The notes under the pieces were generated by a model. That model ran no database searches. It was not told where the DNA came from and saw nothing but the letters and a program-made list of their open reading frames with translations. The position numbers and the translations under genes are program-made. DNA of 64,000 bases, taken from assembly GCA_005406025.1 (NCBI GenBank), contig BGZK01000091.1, positions 682,001 to 746,000 on the forward strand, in the 5' to 3' direction. Below, one piece after another: positions 1 to 13,500 of the stretch (the stretch's first letter is position 1; each line of letters opens with the position of its first letter). Source of the stretch: Eumeta japonica. Its lineage: Eukaryota > Arthropoda > Insecta > Lepidoptera > Psychidae.

Positions 1-1
1 T

Positions 2-899
2 TTATTATAGATATATGCTATTCATTCGACAAAATTCTGCCTGTTTCGCCGGAGAATCGCGGGTGTGTAAACTTATTGCTTACTGTGAACTTTGGTGTGT
101 ATGAGTATTCCACCTAGTTGTACGTCCTAAGGACAAGGGAGTTCCCGGCAGATCGGATAAAGGTACGCCGCGAGCAACGAAAGCTTTATGGGATTTCAGA
201 GACAGTGTTACAATTCCTGATTCCTATCCTCGAGCTGTCTCACACTTATGCATCCACTTTACGTGCCTATTAAATTTCTAAGGCCCTTTATTATAACCAC
301 CTTTCATTATAACCTCTTTTGCAGATAAAGTCATAACGTATAGATTTCCGTATGTTGCGATTTTCATTGCCAAAAAAAAATTATATGCTTAAATCTTAGT
401 GTGCCAACTTATTTTAAAATCATCAAATGCATTTCGAAACAATATAGAAATGTATATGAAGTTGAAAACTATAAATTAAAAGTAAGAAATTTCGGTTACC
501 TTTTTTTTTTGTAATGGATGACATTTGACAGATTGCACTAGTTTGATATTGGAGAATATCTTTTATTCTAATGGCGAAAGGCTACACTATAATGACATGA
601 TGCCTGACAGAAATTCGATTCCGGAAGTTCGCGCGTTAAAAAAAAAATTGGTGAAATTTAATCACTATTTTCCATATGTCTAAATTTATTTTATTAATAG
701 AATTTGCCCATTATATTAAGTATTCGATCTTGTACAGTATCAATGGATATAAATTGAAATGATAAAATTTGACAAGTACATGCAATACTAGTCGCACGGG
801 CAAATGCAAGTAAAGGTGATGAAGGTCAAGGGCCAAGAGGGGTTTTCCGACGTCAATGAGATGATAAAGAACCGTAGCAATGGAAAACGAATTTAAATT
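2..899 (-). other. polycalin intron after module 16 exon B
   Basis: AT-rich, with no recognisable exon C on either strand. The terminal exon should lie beyond the left edge. Confidence 0.6.
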
Positions 900-1080
900 T
901 TCCAAGTCCTTCCAAAAATGGAACATTCCTCCTCTATCACCTTTCCTCCTCCTCATCCTTCCCCAATCCCCTTCCATCACATATTCCATTCCAAAAGGCT
1001 GGCAACACACTGGTGACTCTTTGGTTGCGTGTGTCAATGGACAGTGATGACCACCGATTCTCTTGTGGCTCGCTAGCTAG
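900..1080 (-). mobile_element. dispersed SINE-like repeat, family 1, copy 1
   Basis: Read on the minus strand it contains GTGGTCATCACTGTCCATTG, then CACCAGTGTGTTGCCAGCC and a G-rich GGAAGGGGATTGGGG run. The same order of phrases is found near 18640, 36335, 48045 and 55560. The phrases match a repeat commonly seen across moth genomes, from general familiarity. Confidence 0.6.
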
Positions 1081-1140
1081 TTTAGTCATCGAAAGCACTT
1101 TAAAAGAATTGATTTCATTATTGACGTAAAATATACTTAC

Positions 1141-2720
1141 CGACACGCTGAAATTCATTGATGTTACTACAGCTGTACAGAAGGATGTGGCTGGCGTACT
1201 CCACATCAAGAATGTACACTTGCCTCGTAGCTGTGTCTGTGGAAAAAGGAAAGGTAGATATATATTGTTTATTTACCACACGAAATTCAACAAGTTCAAA
1301 GGGGGTATTATCATTACTCATTGATCATTATTAAATTTATTAAGCAGTAATCTCTGACTTAATGTTTAATTAGCTTGTGCCCGCGGCTCGTGTGGATAAA
1401 CTTGATCTTCATTAAATCCCTGATGTTAAACTTTATGTCGATTCCATTACCAATTCTCATCTTGGTCCCATTGTTGATCTTAAATCGACTCCTTTTCTAT
1501 CTTACTCCATCTTGCTCCCACTTTTCTTCTTTTCTCCACTCTCATTTCTCCTTCATCTATCTCAGACCGCTACTTAACTACTCTTACAAATTTCGGTTCA
1601 TTTACATTTATAATTGTCTCATGAAAGCTTTTCGGTTTCGGCCGGTTACAGTTTGTCTTTCTTTTAATATGTTCTAGTTTTTTTTGGACAAAATTTTTGG
1701 CTTTGTAGATTGATTTTATCAATTGCTATTTAGTTTTTATTTTTTCCATTCTAGGCACTGTATCTTTTAAGTCGTTTTGTTACTTTGTTATTTATATAGA
1801 GAGGAATTCTATTTGCAATAAAAAATCAAAGCTATCTTAGTATAAAAACATTTCTTTTGACGTGAAACGTCTTTTCATTTCGGTCAGTAGACGGTCACTT
1901 ACGAAAACCAAATGATACGAACTACGTCATGACATGATCATTTATTAGTTTGGAAGTATAGCACTTACCGGCGTTATTTTATAAACATTATTTCGATGCT
2001 AGAAGCCATTAGTGGGTGTGCACGTTTCTATCGCAAATGGCGCTGTAATCGCCCGCAGCACGACGCATTTGAAACTAAATTTACCATCGCGCATTGTGTT
2101 TATTTAGTGATTACTCAGCAATACATTGATCGATTAGAACGGAACTGGTCGCATTTGACAGCGCACTCGATGTTATAGTAGTAGTGATACTTTAATGCTT
2201 ATGGTTGTGATATTATATACAAATCATAATATAAGAATATCATTGAACAAAATGTGAAAAAACGTATAAATAAATATTACTTGGGTGTAGGCACTTGTTT
2301 GTTTACTTATATATGTATATATTACTGTATTATTCTATATTCTCTAGCTTGCACAATAATTTTTTCGTACTAAGGTTAAATTCCTGATACAGCCTATATA
2401 TTACTTGTTTATTTATTTTTTACTCTACAGACAAACACAAATTTATAAATAATCTTTATTTCTAGATCAATTATTGAGTAAAACAAAAAGGATATACCAT
2501 TCGTTCCAGGAACAGTCATCGTAAAAGTAAGTCTGCCGCTGCCGTCCGCCGGTATTGTGGCTGTTCCATCGCTGGTCACCAGCTCACCGTCTTGTACCTC
2601 CCAATATAAAACTTGCAGTGTATTAGAATTATCGGTGATTTCTGTGAAACGGGTACCCACGCAAGTTCCACCCTGGGTGCCATCAGGGTATTTCTCGATT
2701 TGGTACCAAATTCCTGTGAT
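1141..2720 (-). CDS. polycalin: polycalin module 16, exons A and B only (C outside window)
   Basis: Exons: A 2498-2720 (223 nt), B 1141-1236 (96 nt). Exon A opens ITGIWYQIEKYPDGTQGGTC, with Ile in place of the usual aromatic first residue. Exon B reads RQVYILDVEYASHILLYSC, so the TDY motif has become VEY. The LLYSC ending resembles the single-domain lipocalin gene upstream. No exon C was recognised between 1 and 1140, so the gene runs off the left edge. This may be the C-terminal module. Confidence 0.85.
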
Positions 2721-5700
2721 CTGAAAAAGCGAGTTCCATTTTCAAATATTCAATCGTTGACAAATATTTAAAATATAGAAAAAGTAGCAATCGATTATTT
2801 CGTCCAAAATTATACAGCGAAGATGCGTCTTCATTTGAACTAATAAAATATTTATATATATTCGACTATTAGGTATTTAACTTTCATTTAGGTATGGTTT
2901 TTAGGTTTTGCAAGTCGTTTAGATAATATATTAGATTATATAACAATATAGTTATATACATAATATAACATACAAAAGAACTCCCTGAAGTGAGTACTGA
3001 CCCGTAGATTGTCTACTGAAGATAAAACAGGAATATTTGTGTCACACTGTCCGGGTAAAATGATCTCATCGGTCGTTTGATCTGGGTAATGGAAACAGGC
3101 GGAAACAGATTGGTCGACGGGCACGTAGAGGCTGTTCACCAGCACGTTGTGTTGTTCCATAGTCTCGTTTATGGCAGCCACGGCGTTAGCATTTAACTCT
3201 CTGACTTTGCTGTGTTTAGCGCTCCAGACTGCAACCGAATAAGTAGTTCCATATTAGGCATCTAATAAATTTTAGTGTTTAGGTATTTGGAGTAATTGAT
3301 ATTACCTAAACGTTTATCATCTTCCACATTCTGGCAGTAGTAAATGAGGGAGTAGCTGTCGTAATCTGTAGCCAATACCCACATATCTGTAAATTGCACA
3401 ATCCAAAAGTTTTAGTACATTCCAATAATGATATGCGGACGTCACATTAAATTACGATTCCATATATGCTCCTGGAAATTATGAAACAGTTTCATATTAT
3501 TCTATAAAAATTGTATAACAGCAAGAATTATAAGATACTTGCCAACAACTTGTCCATCAGATAAAGTTTTCCTAAGTCTTCCTGGGTACGCGGCGGACAC
3601 TTGAACTGGTGTGGTGGTCACGTCAGCTGTAAGGCCGGTGACGCTCGTGTGCACAGCTGAGAACTGATTTCCGCTGACCTGGTAACGGGTACTCAAACAG
3701 GTGCCGACAGGGAAGCCGTAAGGGTAATGCTCTATCTCATGCCACCAGCCCAGGTACTGAAATGTTGTTATCAATTGTATTATTACACGTTCTGTCGGCT
3801 GATATTCTTCTTGAACCTACACTCAAATGGTAAAGTACTTCAAATAGTGGGCGTAAGTGAACAATTATGATTTTGGAACTTTAAGAAAGATTACGTTCAT
3901 CAAATTAAAAAAAAATCGGTGCACTAATTTAGTACTAGTGTACTGCTAATTTTAATCAATTATTCTCTTTGGTTAACAAAATTTGACATTGCCAATTCTG
4001 CACCAACTCTATCCATCGCGTCTTATAATCATAGATACAGAAAATTATGAATTGATTTCAAACGGAACTGTTTTATATTTACAACGATTATTGTAGCACT
4101 ACAGTTTATAAACCTACAAATTTAATATAAATTCAGCATTTTCAAAATCCCCGACGTATAAACTGAACCTATGAAAATTAAAAAAAAAATGCTATTTTTT
4201 AATTATTTTGATTCCTAAATGCGTCAGCTGAGTGTTAGGTAAACAGAATAAGTCGCTAAAAGTGACGAAGTTGAACAGTAAAATAACAAGACCAAATTAC
4301 AACATGATGTAACAATAAAAAATACGAATTTAAACAGAATTGAAGACTTGGCTTATCTTTTACAATTATTACATGTATTATTGCGCATGACATTAGTGCC
4401 GCCTAGTATTAGCAACATATCGACAATGATCACATATTTTCATAAATTATAAAATATATTGTTAATTTATATTTTTATTTGAATAGTTTTCTTTTTAAAA
4501 ACACGTTAACACTTTTGTTTTACTTCTCACATCAAAAATAAAGATAACATTGCTGTTTTCAATAAAGATTATAGTCTTTGGTAACTAGATAATTATCTTA
4601 TTTGGATCTTACAGCAATTTGCGGGTTATTATCTTCATTAGTTACATGAGACTTAAAATAAATAAACTCTCCTGGAATAATCACCATACTAAGCGGTGAA
4701 CTACTTTTTAGAATGGATGTAAAAAATTATATAATCTTGTGTTGTTGAAACGAAACAATAAATTGAACAAATGGATCAAGTGTAATAAATAACAATTATG
4801 TACGTATAATAGACTTTTCCTTAAATTGCATTGAAAATTTTGTTTGTCCAAAAAATTAATTGTAGCAAGGGCTGTCTTATAAAAAATGGATCAAATGTGC
4901 TTGAAGCTTTGTTTCTGTGAAGATCAAACTATTCCAGTCTGTCCCACGTGTTCTGGATATTGCATGATTCATAATGCGTGCCATTCGAAAGTGCTTTATG
5001 ATAGAAAAATTTCTTTCACCTCTAGCCAGCAACTATTTCTGCCGCTGTACTCTCGTTAGTACGCGAAAAGGGTAAATTTTCGTATCATTGTGTGCACGTG
5101 ATTAAGTGAAAAGTAATTGTATCAGCTTCGAAAGACGATTTGATGTGAACAAACGAAAAAACATCAAAATAGTTTACAAAACTGATCTCGTCAATCAGCT
5201 TTGCAGAACTTAAAAATACCATTACTTGTGAAAATATTAATTAATTTAAACAAATTTTTTATTAGCTGCTTTAGAATTAACGCAAGTAGTTTTCCATCGA
5301 AAATGGCTGTAAATATATTTCTTCGTACTATCTGTTTCGAGAGATTGGGTTCTAATAGATGGTAATTTTATTTTTACTTTAAAATATTAATATTGATAGC
5401 ATTCATTATATATTTTTTGTTTTATGGTAAATTTTTACAAAATAAATTAAGGATTTTTAGAAGCGTGGAATTTAGAAAATTATTGTAATATCGAAACGTT
5501 TCATTTAACATTCATTAATATTTATTATAAAATATTATATATGTATTAAGTTGAAAAGAAAAAATGATGCGTGCACATTTGGATTTTCTAAAATTTTACA
5601 TCTATTTGAAGATATCTTAGATTAGCCAAATTTCAGTGAGTAATGTATTTGTCCATTACTTTTCCATTTACCAAAAACAAATAATCTGTCTTATTCCGAT

Positions 5701-8700
5701 AACATTGATAGTTCGTACAAAAGTTCGTACAAAATATTATCGCAATGTACTCATCGCAATGTACTCGCACTCACAGTATACACCAGAAAGTATTCACATT
5801 TCTTGTAAACTATGTGCTTCGATCGATTTCATTTCCACCATCCTATAATTTAAATTTTTTATATTTAGATTACGTAAGTGTTGTAACAAACAATTTTTTT
5901 TTTAAGTTCAGCTGACTTATAACTATTGCATATAATATTTTATTTAAGACCCCCCGACGCATTAAAGGGACAAAAATAATTAGAAACTACATTTTTTTCA
6001 CTTTAAAAGTCTTACTTCTTTACAAGCGAGAAGCTTCTAAGGAAGCTTAGAAGATTCTAATCTCTGTTATAATTTGAAAAAATGTATTCGAGACGGAATT
6101 AGATATCAATTGAAAGCCGCAAACCTGTTGCATATTGAAGTTTGGAACACCGGTTAAGCTCTCATCGCATTGCCCTCTAAAGAGAACCGGTTGATTAGGA
6201 TCCAATTCTGGTATATAGAAGCAAGCTTCATCGGATTGGTCGGAGTATATGTAATAGTCTTCCAATAGGCCTTGAGTGTTTTCAATTATTGGATCCATGA
6301 TGGCGTCGAATTGGGAGTCGTAGTTTCGCTGTCTGCTTAGTTTCCAACTGGATACTGCGAAAAAAAAACATCGATATAAAATTGTGGATATTTTATTACA
6401 TTCATTCAATGTTTTATTCCATTCGCCTATATCACGAATAGAGATGTTGAAGGTTGAAGCTTCAAAATTTGTAGTTATAATATAGGTAAAATGAATGAAA
6501 TAGCTATTCAGTCTCGGTTGATATTGATAATCATCGGATAAACAGTAGTCTTTAGCCACAGGGCTGTTATTAGAGTGTCTTATATACTCTAAAAGTAAGT
6601 ACCAATTGATACCATTAAGAGCATTGGTAGAAGATTCTTACCGATTCTGCTGTTGGTGTCGGTGTTACGGCAGCTGTAGACTAAAGCGAAATTCGTATAG
6701 TCGGTCTCCAAGACGTAGTAGTTGGCAACGTTCGGAACTGAAATAGAATATTCGATTTGAGTCAATACATCAAGTTTGTATCATCTCATTTCGGAGGGAT
6801 ATACCCCGCCACATTCTTTTGTTTCAGACTGAGCAACTCAGAACTCGAGTCTTTTGCGCCGGCTCAGTATCAATTGGGAATCACTAACGACCGATGTTTC
6901 CAATACAATGTCAACGCTTCGAACCGACGGCTTGAAGTACACTCCCGACTGAATGGTTAAAATTGAGTTAAGTTAAAAATGAATTGGTGAATTTGGTTAT
7001 GGTTAGTATTCAAATGCTCTAACAAAAAGTGATGCTGTGACGTCTATACCATTAATCTGTATTAACATTAACTCACGATAGAGGAACGCATCAATCTTAA
7101 TCTCTGAACGAAGATTATTATTAAGACTAATTGGGATTTAAATTGATTATGTTATTTAAAAAATATATAAATTTGTGTCAATATCAGGTAACGCAGGCGT
7201 GAAATACATGATGATATTATTACGTATTCGGATGAAGTCACGAACCAAGTTAGTTTGCCAAAGAAGAAATAACGTCCCGTATGTTTTATTAATTGTATAA
7301 AAATTACAACACTGCTAAATTAAGAAAAGAAAAAAAAAGTGCTATCGAAATTTAAATAAGCGCATTAAGAGGCACTTATTATTTTTAGACTACTATATAT
7401 ATTGCTTATAATTAGGTTCAAGATGTTACTGAAAATTATAATGATTTATAATTTCCTTGTTGTGAATATATACATATATTAAAAAATGAAAATAATAAAA
7501 CAGTAGCAACACAGAAGGAATAGTTACCGCCGTTGACGATGAATGTGACTTCAAGGAGTCCACTGTTGTCTTCTGTGGGTACTATTGTCGCAGTTCCTAA
7601 TACCGTTTCAAGTTGCTGTTGGTCAACGACAGTGTTGACCACGTCGATGACGTCTCCCACAAGAGAGTAATCTGCGCGTGCGCACTCCCCGACTTGGAAT
7701 GGTTGTGGAAAACGGGCGACTTCGTGCCACAGACCTAAATACTGTTAAAAGTTATATACATGTTTAGAATATTTAGTATCATTCAGAGTATTCTATTTGA
7801 TACGCTTAGTATAATTTTGAAATTGTAAAAGAATGTTGTAAAAGCTCTTAAATTTGGTAAATTATTTTTAAAATTGAAACCTGATTTAATAAGACTCGGC
7901 CACAATCAATTATTTTTATAAGTTATGTAAATAAGTTCAACGTGATTTGGATAAAAAATTTATCATTGAATATTTATATTAAATTCACGTAAATCAATTT
8001 TTCTCTTTAACGATATTTTTTTTTTTACAGGAAAATAATATGCCCTACATGTTGTGGTGTAGCAAGTAATTTACATAAATAAAAGACTCGCATAAGTGCG
8101 AGTTGAACTCGAGTGAATAGGGTTCCATGCGACAAATATGTTATTTAATATGTATTTCTTCTGTCCCAAAAGGTTTGTGGTAACTAAAATCATTGTTAAT
8201 GACATCTATATGCATAATGTTGGGAAATTTAACATGTTATTTGAAGATCATGGAGTTTCCTATAAACAATTATTTACTTTATTATTTTCAAAATTTTAGA
8301 TTCAGTAGTTGCAAAGATAAAAGGGAATGATTAATTTTTATCTATTTTCCTATATAAAGCTATATGTATTTTAAATTATGAAATATAAAAAAAATATATT
8401 TAAGACTAAAACATTCATAATAAGCCTTCTTGTTTGTACGTGACACGAAACAGTTTTCAATTTTTTTTATATGTTATAATTTACCCCCCTAAAAGTCACC
8501 TCCATATTCGAAAATGACTTATTTGAGTGGCACATCCGTATTCGGGTCACAGAAATTCGTACACGTACGGACTTTTCAACCTAATCGGTCTGGTAGATTC
8601 GGGAAAAATCGACTCTGACAGCCGGCCAAAAAAACACACGAGTGACCCTGTAAGGGTCTGGTTTTTTATTCGGACCTACGGAACCTTAAAAAAGTTGACA

Positions 8701-10502
8701 GAATTTCGCTTAAAATTTATTTACCGCTGCAAAGTCGAAGTCGGGCTTAGCCCGAATCGTCCCGTCGCATAGACCCGGCAGTTCTATGAAAGGTGGGTCA
8801 ACGAACTCAGGGTAGTGGAAGCAGGCGTCGTCGCTCTGGTCCGTGTACTCGTAGTAGCCCTCGAAGAGCGACATCTGGCTGGAGACTATGGAGTCTATTG
8901 CCTCGTTCGCCTGTCCGGATAGCGCCGTGCCCCGTCCGAGTTTCCAGCTGTAAACTGGAGGAAAACAAGGATAAGCAACCCCGAAATGTCATGTTGCGAA
9001 CTTGTTTTCTGTAGAAAATTTCGAAGTTTGCTGTTTGTGATGGCCCCAAATAATGGGCATGCACTCATAAATGCACTTATGTGCGTGTGCGAACAGTGGT
9101 TTGTTGACTTGTACATGAGTTTCGAATTTTTGGTAGTACAAGGATTTGCTAATATAAGTTATAAATTTCATGAAGATAATAAAATTAATAAGACTGTAAT
9201 TTTGTTATGTAAAACAGTAACAGAAAAAGTGGAATACAGACATCATAAAAATTCCTTATCCTTTTTGACAGCTTACATATTTTTCATTAGTGTAGTGAAA
9301 TAATTTAGATCATAAAATAATTATAATGGAATAATCCTATTTAATTTCAATATTTTTTGGAACGTTGCCAATAAATTTTAGTTAAATATCTTCGGTTATA
9401 AAAGCAGATGAAAATATAATACTACATTATAATGTTGTACATCTTAAAACGGACCAAGAGATAATTGTAATTAGATAGTTTTGGATCTAACAGAAAACTA
9501 AACAAATGCATTTTAGTTTTACCTTTCTTATAGGTTGCGTCGAGATTGACACAGCTGTAAATTAGCGCGTATTCCGTGTAATCCGTCGCCAGAATGTAAT
9601 ACGTGCTTTGTACGGGTTCTGTAAGAGAAACATAATCCTTTTAATCACGCGCATCCAAGAAGCTAATGCTGACTTATTCTAAAACACATAAAGAAAATAA
9701 CTAGGTCTGCATTCTGTTAGGCGTACACAGGAGACGTCCTCTTTCACTAAAAATTTTGCTCGTCAAATTTCATCGGAAACTATGATGATAGAATTTAATT
9801 TCTCCGAGTAAAATTTACACGTGCCGAGGTGGGTGAAGAAAACGGGTTTAATAATTAGAATAAAAAAAAACGAATCCTTGTATTGCATTTCTGCTATTTT
9901 TCAATAATTGTAGATTCGGAAGAAATTATTATCTGTCATTAAACGAATTTTGAGCTGTTTTTTGTTTAATAATTAGATTATTATTGTTCCACAAACGCAC
10001 ACATATGCGTACACCTTTTACTCGTGAAGGTGATCAAAAGTAGCAATTTTTGACACGATTAAAATTTATCTCTCTTTTCATCCCATACCGGGCCGGTAAG
10101 CCTGGTCAATCATCAATTATTATTTTCCCACGTGACGTTAAGTCCCCAAACTTTGTTGTTCGCTTCACCCGCCCGTCTAAGCATATTACCTCCGCGCCGG
10201 ACACATAAGCTTTACGTTAGTGCCACCCCGAGGGAGTGGTTTTAGTGGTTAAAAATCCCACATAACCCGGCCCCTAGGTCGCGTGGCCGGCGCGGCGTAC
10301 GTAATATTTTATTGCCAACCTATCAACAGCATTGTTGACTTCTACACGCCTCTACTTTATATCTTATCATTTACAGAACCTTGAAGAACTCAGTAATGTT
10401 GAAGATACGTTGGATAAAATATAAGAAAAATATTTGTATATTAAAATCTGGTCTTTGTATAAATAAATTTTATATAAATACCTATCTCTTATATATATAC
10501 AT

Positions 10503-10564
<62 letters not shown>

Positions 10565-13500
10565 GTATATATGTATATATACATATAAGAGAAACACTAC
10601 TGACTGACTCATCACTAGATCTTCGAAACTATAGGTCCGATTGGCTTGTACTTTGGCATTGTTACTATTTTTGGGACATAGACGCTCAATAAGAACGAAT
10701 CTTACGCAAATACTATACAAAAAAAAAAATACAATTTTATGACCACTCCGAAACTACAAAAAAAAATTTTTCCATCGTTTTGTGTCTATACAGATGAAGC
10801 CGCGGAAAAATCTGAAATATTGTAATGAACGCAAAAAACTTAAATTTATAGGACTTACAATCAGCTACATGTATCGAAGAGTATTTACAAGTTTTTATAA
10901 ATAAAGAGAACTCACCCCCGTTTTCATTGGGGAATGTAGAAATCAATATTCCCCTATTGCCGCTGGCAACCTGAGCTTCGCCCAGGACTGTCGACATCCT
11001 CTCGTCGTGCACGATGGTGTGTGTCATGCTGAACGTGTTGGTGGCGGCGTTGTATTCGTAACCTCCGTTAGCGCACTGGCCGGTCTGATGCTCGAACGGG
11101 AACCGTGCTATTTCCCGCCAGGTGCCGGCGAACTGTGCGCAAGATCATCGTATAAGACAGGATCAGGGTATCATCGGTCAAAGGATTGATAATGATAGAC
11201 GAATCTGTTTTGTCAAGAGGAAAAATAGATAAAGGTAATTAGTAATAAATGGGAATTAGTAATAAAAAAGTAGGATAAACATTTTTTTTTCTTAGGTCGG
11301 ATATTCAATTGTTTCGAATTGCTTGACGTAGTTTCTATATTAATTGTGTATTGATAAACCATGCACATGTATAGATGGATGAAATACTCCGTTCGCCTAA
11401 AATAAATTTTCACTTATGTCAAGTGGCTTATAGCTAATTGAATGCTTTTATTAAATATCAATAATAAAATTGAATATTTCGGAAATTAAATCAAAATTAC
11501 ATTTCAAATTGCACAATGAGCGTAATTAAGTACTGCAGCAGTACTTAATTTTTTTTCTAATTCATGAGCAGCTTGAAAATATAAATTTTGACTCCCTTTG
11601 ACAATGATGAAATTTATGTGATAACACAGGATGTCGAAGAATGTTATTAGAATTTTTAAAGATCTGTTAAATCGCCAATACACAGTGGACCAATATAGGA
11701 TTTACGGCTCAATCCAGATCTTAGATAAGTTCTGTGCCAGCAGTGAAACGTTATACAAATTATGACTGATATTGAACTTGAGTTGGAATTTTTTGATACT
11801 CACTAGACTTGGATTGAAGTCAGTAACGATTTGAATTTCGTCCTCAGTTTCGCACTGTCCTTCTAGAACTACGGGCTCTCCATTATTGTCGGGGTAGAAG
11901 AAACAGTCTTCTTCTGTGTGGCCTCTTTCTTCGTAATACTGTTGCCTTAGAACCGGAATGGTGTCCATAATACCGTTAATGATCGATGTAGAGCTGGCAT
12001 CCAGAGTAGGTGTTCTGCTTAGTTTCCATGATGATACTAAAAAAAAAAAGCTACATATTAATCTCGATTTCTATAGATATAAAGATCAAAATTCTATAGA
12101 TCTAAATAAATTTCAATATAGGTATGCATTTGACGTCCGTATTGTCTTCAACATACGTATTTCACGTCTGTACTGCTTTATATTTTAAGCTTGCATTAGC
12201 AAAGTTGAAAAACTTTTCGCAACTTCAGAATAGTTACATAATATTAGTCTAAGTTTGTAAGCGCTTTTATAGTACAATTACATGTAGAATGCAACCTGAA
12301 TACTGGATATTATAGCTTTAGAGATCAGTGATCTACTGACTTACCAACACGTTCGTCTCCATCCAGGTTTCGGCACGAATACACCAAAGCGTAATTGTCA
12401 TAATCAGTGTCCAAAATCCAATAGTCCGACTCTGTTGTGACTGAAAGTACGTGAACAAGAATTTAGAATCAGGTACTCTTTAGATAGGGACCTTATGGAT
12501 TTTTATAAGAGGGTTTACTCACAATTAGTTCCTGCAATTGGGAATGATACAATCAGTTTTCCTTCGCCATCACCGCTAGCCGGTACGGCGGTACCTCTGA
12601 TCTCGTCTAGTTGCTGTGCAACGACTTGTGTGTTGTACACGTCAACGCCTTCTTCGCCAGCGCTGTAGTAGGCTATGGGGCATGTTCCCTGCTGGAATGG
12701 TTGTGGGTAGCTCTCGACGTCGTACCACGTACCCAAGTACTGATAATGGACGAAAAGTTTTATAAAAGTATTAGTAAACATTCGCGTTTAAAAATATTAC
12801 CAAGATATATTCTTTTTAAATAAATTCTATATATAATCTAATATCAAGCGATTTGCAAAACATAGAATGTACTCATTTCTCTTTCTGAATCAAACGGTTA
12901 TAATGTAGATTATGAGTTAATTTAGGGAATTAATATTGCTAAAATGACATATATTAAAACTACATCAACAATGTTTAAGTTTTAGATTTTTTTACTTAAA
13001 AAATGTTAAAATTCGGTGTTTATTTCTTTGCAGAAATGTCAGGGCTGTTTTTCTCATGGACTTCAAATTTAACACACTTATATAACTTATTTATATGTAT
13101 GTATATTTGTATAGCGTGGATTTCGAATAGAAATTTAAATATATAATCAATTAATACATAATTTTTATTAACTTGGACAGATATAAATTCCATGCGAGGA
13201 GCTTAGCTTATATATAAAGTATATAAGCTAATTATTGAAATAATGGAATAAAAAGAAACGGTCTAATTTCAAGTAATATGAATTAAAATATACTTACTCT
13301 ACCGACATCCAAATTCTGCAGCACTTGGATGTTTTCATCACATTGTCCCCTGAAGACTACAGGTTCTCCGGGCACCGGTTCCGGATAGAAGAAGCAATCA
13401 TCATCGGAGTGTATCCTTTGTATATAAAACCTCTCATTCAGCTCACGGACCCTGCCGATCACTTCGTTTATAGCTTGAGTCGACTCAACCGATAGCTCTC

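Noticed and set aside
711..1209. ORFs of 90-108 codons near the left edge as candidates for the missing exon C of module 16
   Set aside because: No WKL, CF or GxC motifs. The sequence matches the dispersed SINE-like repeat found at four other sites. The short LDVEYASHILLYSC part belongs to exon B.
1996..2178. 60-codon plus-strand ORF in the module 16 intron
   Set aside because: Short, no motifs, expected by chance in a window of this size.
10367..10720. ORFs of over 100 codons on both strands
   Set aside because: They are translations of the (AT)n microsatellite.
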